Assembly (NCBI GenBank): GCA_958423535.1
Contig: CATZRJ010000046.1
Location: 1 to 11,166, forward strand
Direction: 5' to 3'
DNA length: 11,166 bases
From: an uncultured Collinsella sp.
GTDB lineage: Bacteria > Actinomycetota > Coriobacteriia > Coriobacteriales > Coriobacteriaceae
This document shows positions 1 to 5,887 of this stretch, one piece after another. The stretch's first letter is position 1; the number at the start of each line of letters is the position of its first letter. Below the pieces are notes generated by a model that saw only the letters and a program-made list of their open reading frames with translations, searched no databases and had not been told where the DNA came from. The translations under genes and the position numbers were made by a program.

Positions 1-904
1 AATCTGCGAGGGCATCGCAAACGCCATCGAGCAGGCGTACGGCGAGTGTCTGCGCATCACTTGCGGTGAAGGTTCCGTTGTAACGCGTCATGCCCGTGAG
101 CTCAATGCGGATGCGCGCAGGTTTTTGTTGCGCGGCGACATTGGCGGTGCGGATGCGCTGTGCCAGGTTGTGACACTCGGCAAGGGCGATCGTGGCGCGC
201 GGCGCTGCACCTGCGGGCAGCTCATCGCTTGCGATCTCGAGTACCAGATCAACGTCGGTCGGAACCTCGGAATCGCAAAGCATCATGCCGCTGCTGTCGG
301 TCGTCGCCGTGGCGATGTTCCACATGCGCGATGCAACGCTACGCGCGATGGGGTCCTCGCCAATGACGGCAATCTGGAAACGCTCGAGTACGTTGGCCGC
401 GCGGGCAAAACCGATGCGCGACTCGGCCTCGGTAACCGAGGGCTTGCCCTCCCACACGTGATGCAGGCGGTTGATATAGGCGTAAGTATCCTGGAACGCC
501 ATGCCATCGGCAAATAGGCCGACATTTTCTTGGAACTGCTGCAGAGCGGCCTCGGTGTGCGGGCCAAAATAGCCATCGTCCTCACCGCAGGCAAAGCCCA
601 AAACGTTGAGCGCGCGCTGCAGGGCCTGAACGTCGGCGCCATGGAAATTGGGCATGCGCAGATAAAGCGTGCGGTCGCCCAGTTTATACGAGGCGTCTAC
701 CAGGGCACTCCAACAGGGGATATCGACGGCACAGCCAGCGGCAAGGCCACTATCGAGCCTAAAGGTGCCAACAGCCTGTTCGGTGGTGGTGCCAAAGCGC
801 TTGTCGGCAACCTCGGTGTCATCGATTGTATAGCCGAGCTGCAGAAGGCGGGACTGGACGTCCTCGACGGCTGCTCCCTGCATGCCCGTTGTAATAGGTT
901 CCAT
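1..904 (-). CDS. CwlM-like peptidoglycan-binding protein with degenerate amidase domain (partial, C-terminus off the window)
   Basis: I translated 301 codons on the minus strand without a stop; the frame runs off the left edge at base 2. The start is the ATG at 904-902, preceded 7 nt upstream by AAAGGGG (912-918). Residues ~5-75 and ~80-150 form two PG_binding_1-type repeats (VEDVQSRLLQLGY...FGTTTEQAVGTF; DVQALQRALNVLGF...DGYFGPHTEAALQQFQ). The join (ASYKLGDRTLY) closely resembles the equivalent part of mycobacterial CwlM as I remember it. In CwlM an amidase_3 domain follows. Here residues ~165-301 keep a similar alpha/beta pattern and a similar final segment (ARIRIELTGMTRYNG...DAQTLAVRLLDGV), but I see no IDPGHGG-type zinc motif. 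CwlM is an inactive amidase homologue that regulates MurA and so peptidoglycan precursor synthesis; a similar role here is inference. No signal peptide is visible, which fits a cytoplasmic protein. The alternative is a plain PG-binding protein of unknown function. Confidence 0.75.
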   Translation of the reverse strand, partial: MEPITTGMQGAAVEDVQSRLLQLGYTIDDTEVADKRFGTTTEQAVGTFRLDSGLAAGCAVDIPCWSALVDASYKLGDRTLYLRMPNFHGADVQALQRALNVLGFACGEDDGYFGPHTEAALQQFQENVGLFADGMAFQDTYAYINRLHHVWEGKPSVTEAESRIGFARAANVLERFQIAVIGEDPIARSVASRMWNIATATTDSSGMMLCDSEVPTDVDLVLEIASDELPAGAAPRATIALAECHNLAQRIRTANVAAQQKPARIRIELTGMTRYNGTFTASDAQTLAVRLLDGVCDALAD

Positions 905-970
905 GAACGAACCCCTTTCGGCGTACCATTCGTACTATTTGAGCGTGTGTCGGATAGACAACGCAAAGGG

Positions 971-986
971 ATGCATAAACATGCAT
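971..986. promoter_or_regulatory. Short palindrome upstream of the CwlM-like gene
   Basis: ATGCATAAACATGCAT has two ATGCAT arms around a 4-nt spacer, 67 bp upstream of the start codon of the CwlM-like gene. It lies in the 137-bp gap after the polyprenyl synthase gene. It could be an operator or lie near a promoter; I could not settle on a clear -35/-10 pair or a terminator in this gap. Confidence 0.3.
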
Positions 987-1041
987 TCAACAGTGTAGCA
1001 AGTTGTACCCAAATACGCTGCTGACAGGTTTTATAACCCCG

Positions 1042-2067
1042 CTAGTTAAGGCGCTCCACAAAGAAATCTGCCATGGAGTCGAACAGCTCGCGCGCATGCG
1101 GGTCGAGCTCGACGCCTTCGATGGCGGCCTTGGCTTTGGCGGTCAGGTCCAGCGCGTAGGCGTGGGCGAAATCGATTGAGCCGGTCTCCTGGAAGATCTC
1201 CACGGCGCGTGCAAGTTGCGCGGGGTCCTCGGTGCCCGAGGAAAGGATTGCCTCGACCTCGTCGTGATAACGCTCGTCTGACAGGGCGTGCACGGCGACG
1301 AGGGTGCGCTTGCCCTCGGTGATATCGGTGCGGAAGTCCTTGTTGGCGGCCTCTTTGGTGCCGATCAAGTTGAGCAGATCGTCCTGAATCTGGAAGGCAA
1401 GGCCCGTGTGCAGGCCAAAGGCGCGCAGTGCCTCGACCTGCTGTTCGCTGCCTCCGCCAATGATGGCTCCGGCGGCAAGTGGCGTAGCTCCGCTGTAGTA
1501 CGCGGTCTTGTGCGTCGCCATGTTCAGATAATCGTCGACCGAGATGTCAAAGCGCTCGTCGCGGACCCAGCCCAAGTCGAGCGCCTGGCCCTCGATGGTG
1601 CGAACGATCATCTCGGTGAGCTCGTGGAGCACGCGGAGTTTCACGTCTGCCTCGAGCGTGGGGTCGTCGAGAACCGTCTTGGTGACCATGGTGAGCGCCA
1701 GATCGCCGCAGTTGATGGCAAGGCCCGTGCCCTCGGTAAGGTGCATGCAAGGCTTGCCGCGACGCAGCTGGCCGTTGTCGGCTATGTCGTCATGGATAAG
1801 CGCTCCCGACTGAAAGTGCTCGATAGCTGCCGCCGCGCTGCGGGCGCTCTCAAAGCTGCCGCCTACCGCGGTGGCGGCGAGCATGCAGATGAGCGGGCGG
1901 TGGCGCTTGCCGGCATTGGCCGTAAATGTCGAGAGCGGGGTATACAGGTAGCGCTCGATATCGGCAGAGGTCGCCTGTCCGTCAAAGAACGTGGCCAGAT
2001 AGTCGTTGATCTGGTCAAAGTGCTGGGCTAAAAAGCTGGTAAACGGACTGGACACGGGTTCTCGCAT
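1042..2067 (-). CDS. Trans-polyprenyl diphosphate synthase (polyprenyl synthetase family)
   Basis: This 341-residue protein condenses isopentenyl diphosphate onto an allylic diphosphate to make an all-trans prenyl chain. Family marks are clear: GKRHRP (53-58, isopentenyl diphosphate binding), the first Asp-rich motif DDIAD followed by RRG (93-104), EGQALDL (159-165), HKT (186-188), and the second Asp-rich region FQIQDDLLN (225-233). The second motif ends in Asn instead of Asp; eukaryotic GGPP synthases also carry DDxxN, so activity is likely kept. The residues 4 and 5 before the first motif are Ala and Gly. Small residues there usually leave the product tunnel open, which argues for a chain longer than C15, for example a quinone side chain, but the product cannot be fixed from sequence. 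It lies 113 bp downstream of the PTS fusion gene on the same strand. Its Shine-Dalgarno sequence (AAGAAAG) is weak. Confidence 0.93.
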   Translation of the reverse strand: MREPVSSPFTSFLAQHFDQINDYLATFFDGQATSADIERYLYTPLSTFTANAGKRHRPLICMLAATAVGGSFESARSAAAAIEHFQSGALIHDDIADNGQLRRGKPCMHLTEGTGLAINCGDLALTMVTKTVLDDPTLEADVKLRVLHELTEMIVRTIEGQALDLGWVRDERFDISVDDYLNMATHKTAYYSGATPLAAGAIIGGGSEQQVEALRAFGLHTGLAFQIQDDLLNLIGTKEAANKDFRTDITEGKRTLVAVHALSDERYHDEVEAILSSGTEDPAQLARAVEIFQETGSIDFAHAYALDLTAKAKAAIEGVELDPHARELFDSMADFFVERLN

Positions 2068-2180
2068 TCTTTCTTAGGTTGCATCGTTGCGGTGTGCAGA
2101 TACCATATTGCCACATTGGAGTTGCCGGCGCGTCTGTTTTGGCGATTTGGGGAAACGGGACGCGTGCGCGTGCCGGCTGC

Positions 2181-4631
2181 TTATATAAGCCTAAAGTGCT
2201 CGAGCGCCTTGACGACGCCATCTTTGTCGACCGAGTCGGTGATGTAGTCGGCGCGCTTTTTGAGATAGTCCGGCGCATTGCCCATGGCGATACCGACATC
2301 GACGGCGTTCATCAGCGAGACGTCATTGCTGGCGTCGCCGATGCCGTATACGGTTCCGTGGTGGGGATCGAGGGCGTCGAGTACAGACTGGATGCCCCCG
2401 CGCTTCGTGCATTCGCGGGGCGAGATTTCGGTTACCTCGAGTTCGAGCTCGTTAAAGCACAGCAGCGGCTCAAGTGCCTTATCTTGAGCGATGCGGCTGG
2501 CGAGCGATGTAGACATCAAGATCTTGTAGGCACTGTAATGTTGCAGCTGCGTGACTGCGTCGCCCAGGGTGCGCGCGTATCCGGGGGCATCGGGGGCATC
2601 GGCACTCATGCGCACGACGCCGTTGAGGCCCTCAAAGCGGATGACCTCGCCCGACTGCTCAAGATAGGGGGCAAGGCGCTGCAGCATGCCGGGCGTCATC
2701 GACAGATCGCGAATTGCGTGTCCGTTGATCTCGGCGTAACCGCCCGCAAGACAGACGATGCCGGTCCAGGGCAGCTCAAGAAGTTTGGGGTGGATGCAGC
2801 TGAGGGTGCGCCCTGTGCAGATAAAGGCCATGTTGCCATTTGCAACGAAATCGCGGATGGCCTGCGAGACCGCCTCGTTGGGATAGGGGGACAGGTCTCG
2901 CTCGCTCTCGGGAAGCTCTTGTGCCACTCGAGGGTCTTGCCACGCGAGCGTGCCGTCAATGTCGAAGAAGCAGATATCGCCGTGCTTGTGGGTTGGGCTG
3001 GCGACAGGGGAGGCCGAGGCGGTGGGCACAAATCCCGGCTCGAGGCCCATGATCTGGTCAAAATGCTCTTTAACGCGGGGAACGGAGATGCCGATGACCA
3101 CCTGGGCGGTCTTGCCCGTAATGATGAGGCCTTTGGCGCCCGCCGCGACAAACGACGCGTTATCTGCAACGATGGAAGGGTCTGCGACCTCGACGCGCAG
3201 GCGCGTGGCGCAGTTGGTTGCGCCCGCAATATTGCCAACGCCACCTAAAAGCTGAATTACCCGCTCAGCGAGGACGTGATCTTGATCGGATTGACTATTG
3301 ACCTCGTCATTGGGAGATTGCTCTTTGGCAAAGCCGCTTCCCGTTAAATGATCGATTGCCGCGCGATTGGCGACATGATCCTCGCGGCCCGGCGTCTTAA
3401 GGTCATAGATCAAGATGAGTGCTCGAAAACTCACAAAAAAGATGAGGCTAAAGGCAAGGCCGATACCGAGCGCCAAAAGATAGGCACCGGCATGCATGCG
3501 CATGAGCGGAATAAAGTTGAAGGCTGCCATCTCCATGAGGCCGCCCGAGAAGATGCCGACGATGCCAAAGAGATTCATGGTTGTGGCAAGGCAAGACGAT
3601 AAGACGGCGTAGAGAAAAAAGAGTCCGGGGTGGGTGAACATAAAGAGAAACTCGAGTGGCTCGGTAACGCCGCAAACCACCGAGGCGATGATGGCGGGAA
3701 CAAGGATGACCCTGAGGCCGGCGCGGCGCTCGGGTTTTGCGGTGGAGTAGAACGCGGCTGCGATGGCAGGAAGGCCAAAGAGCTTGACCCAGCCAGTGGC
3801 GGTAAAACCGGCCCACGGCGCAAGCTCATTAAGGGGGCGCGTGCTATGGGAGAGGATGGGGAGCAAGTTGCTCCACGTGGCGTAGATGCCGTCGTTAATG
3901 ACCAGGTTGTCGTAGTAGATCGGCATGTAGAGCAGGTGGTGCAGCCCCATGGGCTCGAGTGCTCGCTCCAAAAACACAAAGATACCCACGCCGAAGGGGC
4001 CGACGCCCGCAAGTGCGTGGCGCAGCGTTTCGGTCACAGCGTATACGAAGGGCACGATGGCGGCCGAGATAGCGGCAAGGGCAAACACGGCAAAAAAGCT
4101 GATGAGGTAGACCAGCGAGGAGCCCGAGAAGGTGCCGAGCCAATCGGGAACCTTGGCATCGTAGAAGCGGTCATGGATGGCGACGACGGTTGCCGATACC
4201 GCCAGCGGGCCGATAATGCCGGTGTCGAGCGTCTTGATGCCGTCGATGACGGTGATACCGTTGGCGGGGGTCAAAGATGACGGGTACTTAAGTCCAAGGT
4301 TGTCTCCGCTCAGCTTAATGATCTCGCTCAAAAAGAAACAATAGGCAAAATAGGCCACGAGTGCCTCGAGGCAGCAGCGTGCCGGTTGCTTTTGGGCAAG
4401 ACCGATAGGCAGCGCTACGGCAAAAAGGAGCGGGAGGCGTTTAAAGACCGTCCATGAGCCGCGCTGGATGATAGCCCAAAAAACGTACCAAGGGGTTCCG
4501 TATACGGCGAGATCGCCGACGATGTCCGCAGTCGTTGCGAGAGCGGAGACGCCGACCATGAGGCCCGATATAGAAAACAGCATGGCGGGAGCGAACATTG
4601 CCCCGCCAAAGCGTTGGATTTTTTGCAGCAT
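2181..4631 (-). CDS. PTS alpha-glucoside-family EIICB permease fused to a C-terminal Cof-type HAD phosphatase
   Basis: This is an 816-residue fusion. Residues 1-~415 are a multi-membrane-segment EIIC domain opening with MLQKIQRFGGAMF and carrying GGWTVF-like GSWTVFKRLPLLFAVALPIG and the conserved GVTEPLEF (321-328). Both features and the C-then-B order match the GlvC/MalP alpha-glucoside branch. A hydrophilic linker leads to EIIB (~451-530) with phosphorylated Cys474 in NCATRLR. A Pro/Ser/Ala-rich linker (~533-549) then joins a HAD-IIB domain (~551-816): DIDGT (557-561, nucleophile D557 and acid/base D559), CTGR (605-608), K743 and GDASND (765-770), so all four catalytic motifs are present. 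EIIA is absent and must act in trans. The start is supported by GGAAGG just upstream. The likely role is import of an alpha-glucoside such as maltose or trehalose as its 6-phosphate; the HAD part may dephosphorylate it or a related sugar phosphate. The substrate is inference. Confidence 0.92.
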   Translation of the reverse strand: MLQKIQRFGGAMFAPAMLFSISGLMVGVSALATTADIVGDLAVYGTPWYVFWAIIQRGSWTVFKRLPLLFAVALPIGLAQKQPARCCLEALVAYFAYCFFLSEIIKLSGDNLGLKYPSSLTPANGITVIDGIKTLDTGIIGPLAVSATVVAIHDRFYDAKVPDWLGTFSGSSLVYLISFFAVFALAAISAAIVPFVYAVTETLRHALAGVGPFGVGIFVFLERALEPMGLHHLLYMPIYYDNLVINDGIYATWSNLLPILSHSTRPLNELAPWAGFTATGWVKLFGLPAIAAAFYSTAKPERRAGLRVILVPAIIASVVCGVTEPLEFLFMFTHPGLFFLYAVLSSCLATTMNLFGIVGIFSGGLMEMAAFNFIPLMRMHAGAYLLALGIGLAFSLIFFVSFRALILIYDLKTPGREDHVANRAAIDHLTGSGFAKEQSPNDEVNSQSDQDHVLAERVIQLLGGVGNIAGATNCATRLRVEVADPSIVADNASFVAAGAKGLIITGKTAQVVIGISVPRVKEHFDQIMGLEPGFVPTASASPVASPTHKHGDICFFDIDGTLAWQDPRVAQELPESERDLSPYPNEAVSQAIRDFVANGNMAFICTGRTLSCIHPKLLELPWTGIVCLAGGYAEINGHAIRDLSMTPGMLQRLAPYLEQSGEVIRFEGLNGVVRMSADAPDAPGYARTLGDAVTQLQHYSAYKILMSTSLASRIAQDKALEPLLCFNELELEVTEISPRECTKRGGIQSVLDALDPHHGTVYGIGDASNDVSLMNAVDVGIAMGNAPDYLKKRADYITDSVDKDGVVKALEHFRLI

Positions 4632-4674
4632 GTTCTGCCTTCCGAATATCGAGGCGCGTTGCGCGTGGGGGAAC

Positions 4675-4684
4675 GTTTAAACAA
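4675..4684 (-). promoter_or_regulatory. Candidate GntR operator 1 (GTTTAAACAA)
   Basis: GTTTAAACAA contains the 8-bp palindrome GTTTAAAC and recurs exactly at 4797-4806. Read on the minus strand it is TTGTTTAAAC, matching words at 5692 and 5768. It lies just downstream of the TACAAT box, near the expected PTS transcription start, which suits repression. Confidence 0.4.
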
Positions 4685-4696
4685 TGGATTCATTGT
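4681..4696. promoter_or_regulatory. Inverted repeat overlapping the putative PTS -10 box
   Basis: ACAATGGATTCATTGT has perfect 6-bp arms and a 4-bp centre. It overlaps the TACAAT -10-like box of the PTS gene by five bases, and its left arm overlaps operator candidate 1. A repressor bound here would block RNA polymerase. Promoter and operator are both inferred. Confidence 0.4.
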
Positions 4697-4796
4697 AGAG
4701 GACCAGACGATTGTCGTACCGGCAGTTTTGAGCGAAACCGATTTGGGCACGACAGAAACCGTCAACGGTTAAATCCTGTCGCTTTACCGATATTCG

Positions 4797-4806
4797 GTTT
4801 AAACAA
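4797..4806 (-). promoter_or_regulatory. Candidate GntR operator 2 (GTTTAAACAA)
   Basis: This is an exact 10-bp copy of the word at 4675-4684, 122 bp away, directly upstream of the TATCGT -10-like box of the GntR gene and so near its -35 position. This fits autoregulation. Confidence 0.4.
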
Positions 4807-4860
4807 CTTTGAGAAATGCTATCGTGCCTAGCCGGAAATAAATAATGTAGAGGTGAAACA

Positions 4861-5580
4861 ATGCCAAAAGCGATATACGAAGGAATCTACCGCGAGATCC
4901 GTTCGCGCATCATTAACGGGACCTATGCGTTTCAGGAGATGCTGCCAACCGAAGCCGAGCTGACCGCGGAATTTGGCTGCACGCGCAATACCGTCCGTCG
5001 CGCCTTGGGTATGCTGGCCGACCAGATGTTTGTGCAGCCCATACACGGCAAGGGCGTGCGCGTTATTTGGCTTAAGGGCGAAACCGACATGTTGGGCGCA
5101 CTCGAAGAGGTTGAGTCGTTTGGCGAGTTCGCAAAACGCAACAATGCCGTCGCATCGACCGAGGTCAAGTCTTTTGAACATTTGATTTGCACTGAGCAAC
5201 TCTCTCGTCGCCTGGGCTTTAAGGTGGGCGAGGAGCTGATTCGCGTAGTGCGTGTCCGAAGCCTCAACGGCAGCGCGCGCCAAGTGGACCATGGCTACTT
5301 TTTGGAGTCGATTGCCAAGGGCCTGACGCCCGAGGTCGCCGAGAAGTCTATCTACGACTATCTGGAGCACAAGCGCGGCATCAAAGTGATGGCGAGCCGC
5401 CGTACGGTGAGTGTCGAGCTCGCCAATGATGAGGACTGCAGCTACTTGGACCTTGGCAAATACAACTGTGTCGCCGTCATGGAGAGCCAGTCATACACCT
5501 CGGATGGCATCTTGTTCGAGGTCACGCATGCCCGCACGCATCCTGAGATCTTCCACTACCGCGTCAACTCCAAGCGATAG
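4861..5580 (+). CDS. GntR-family transcriptional regulator with UTRA domain, TreR-like
   Basis: This 239-residue protein has the two-domain plan of the HutC/TreR branch of GntR regulators. Residues ~5-70 are the winged helix-turn-helix (YREIRSRIINGTY, LPTEAELTAEFGCTRNTVRRAL, GKGVRV). Residues ~95-235 are a UTRA effector domain, including DHGYFLESIAKGLT and EKSIYDYLEHKRGI, which read like Bacillus TreR (trehalose-6-phosphate-responsive repressor). The start is supported by AGAGGTG six nt upstream. It is transcribed divergently from the PTS-HAD gene, so the most likely ligand is the phosphosugar that PTS delivers. Shared operator-like words suggest it may also control the ABC operon downstream. 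The family is certain; the trehalose or maltose ligand is inference, since UTRA proteins with other ligands look alike at this level. Confidence 0.92.
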   Translation: MPKAIYEGIYREIRSRIINGTYAFQEMLPTEAELTAEFGCTRNTVRRALGMLADQMFVQPIHGKGVRVIWLKGETDMLGALEEVESFGEFAKRNNAVASTEVKSFEHLICTEQLSRRLGFKVGEELIRVVRVRSLNGSARQVDHGYFLESIAKGLTPEVAEKSIYDYLEHKRGIKVMASRRTVSVELANDEDCSYLDLGKYNCVAVMESQSYTSDGILFEVTHARTHPEIFHYRVNSKR

Positions 5581-5618
5581 CCGGCTAGCTCGCAGCCTGA
5601 CGAGGCTTATGCCCTCAA

Positions 5619-5673
5619 AGAGAAAACGCCCGGTCAAACCGACGATGCATCGGCTTGACCGGGCGTTTTCTCT
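5619..5673 (+). terminator. Strong terminator hairpin after the GntR gene, probably bidirectional
   Basis: The arms AGAGAAAACGCCCGGTCAA (5619-5637) and its exact complement (5655-5673) form a perfect 19-bp stem. The 17-nt loop can extend the stem through CCGA/TCGG. The A-rich 5' side and T-rich 3' side mean it can serve either strand. It insulates the GntR gene from the ABC operon. Confidence 0.85.
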
Positions 5674-5691
5674 GCATTCGATAACAAATAA

Positions 5692-5703
5692 TTGTTTATA
5701 CAA
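5692..5703 (+). promoter_or_regulatory. Candidate GntR operator 3 (TTGTTTATACAA)
   Basis: TTGTTTATACAA differs at one position from the Bacillus TreR operator TTGTATATACAA as I recall it. It shares TTGTTTAWAC with the two words in the divergent region. It lies just after the GntR terminator, upstream of the ABC operon. It may overlap a -35 (TTGTTT) paired at 17 bp with TATCAA (5715-5720), but that promoter is weak. Confidence 0.4.
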
Positions 5704-5704
5704 A

Positions 5705-5715
5705 ACTTGTCAAGT
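5705..5715. promoter_or_regulatory. Small dyad upstream of the ABC operon
   Basis: ACTTGTCAAGT is an 11-bp dyad with 5-bp arms around one base, directly after operator candidate 3. TTGTCA inside it could be a -35 box, but no convincing -10 follows at 17 bp. Confidence 0.25.
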
Positions 5716-5767
5716 ATCAAGTTGAATACTACCGTTCACCGAAGTTTTTCTACCGCTCTAGTAATAC

Positions 5768-5779
5768 TTGTTCAAACAA
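5768..5779 (+). promoter_or_regulatory. Candidate GntR operator 4 (TTGTTCAAACAA)
   Basis: TTGTTCAAACAA has 5-bp arms around CA and fits the same TTGTTYAWACAA word as candidate 3, 76 bp upstream. It is followed by TATTGTACAA (5794-5803), which may contain the -10 of the ABC operon. I could not fix the promoter. Confidence 0.35.
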
Positions 5780-5813
5780 CTAGCCAAATAGCGTATTGTA
5801 CAAATCAGCAAAA

Positions 5814-5881
5814 GGGGCAAAGTCCCCGAGCCAATCTCCGAAGGCGGCGGCAAAGGGTGCCGCCACGGTGTGAAAGGGTGG
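5814..5881 (+). promoter_or_regulatory. Structured leader of the binding-protein gene
   Basis: Three hairpins can form in a row: GGGG/CCCC (5814-5827), GGCGGCA/TGCCGCC with a 5-nt loop (5846-5864), and CCAC/GTGG (5863-5881). The last one overlaps the middle stem by two bases, so the two compete, and it encloses the ribosome-binding AAAGGGTGG (5873-5881). AAAGGGTG also occurs as a direct copy inside the middle hairpin (5852-5859). This layout could tune translation. I do not recognise a known riboswitch. Confidence 0.4.
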
Positions 5882-5887
5882 ATTGTA

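Larger units (their letters stand above)
4632..4860. promoter_or_regulatory. Divergent promoter region between the PTS-HAD gene and the GntR gene
   Basis: This 229-bp gap separates two divergent genes and is full of dyad symmetry. For the PTS gene there is a TACAAT -10-like box on the minus strand (4692-4697), with no good -35 seen. For the GntR gene there is TGCTATCGT, an extended -10-like box ending at 4825, and a good Shine-Dalgarno AGAGGTG (4849-4855). Further dyads are AACCGTCAACGGTT (4757-4770) and ACCGATATTCGGT (4786-4798). The two GTTTAAACAA words and the dyad at 4681-4696 are listed separately. Autoregulation by the GntR protein is the natural reading but is inference. Confidence 0.6.

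Noticed and set aside
530..1024. Plus-strand frame at the left end
   Set aside because: It lies mostly opposite the CwlM-like gene, whose translation has clear PG-binding repeats and a good ribosome-binding site.
1369..1383. Polyprenyl synthase inactivated by the Asp-to-Asn change in DDLLN
   Set aside because: The first two aspartates and all other motifs are intact, and active eukaryotic GGPP synthases have the same DDxxN.
2068..2180. Terminator between the PTS fusion gene and the polyprenyl synthase gene
   Set aside because: Dyads such as ACGCGTGCGCGT (2160-2171) and two GCCGGC words exist, but no convincing stem with a T-tract on the minus strand.
2079..3248. Plus-strand frame of 389 codons opposite the HAD and EIIB part of the PTS fusion
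   Set aside because: The minus-strand frame carries complete PTS and HAD motifs; the plus-strand product has none.
5870..5887. Upstream GTG start for the binding protein
   Set aside because: It would add MKGWIV before the signal peptide and place the start inside the ribosome-binding region of the ATG at 5888.
5801..5887. Known riboswitch classes (c-di-GMP type I, cobalamin, ydaO, guanidine) in the binding-protein leader
   Set aside because: Parts such as GGGGCAAAG and CCGAAGG look familiar, but the conserved cores of these classes are not present.
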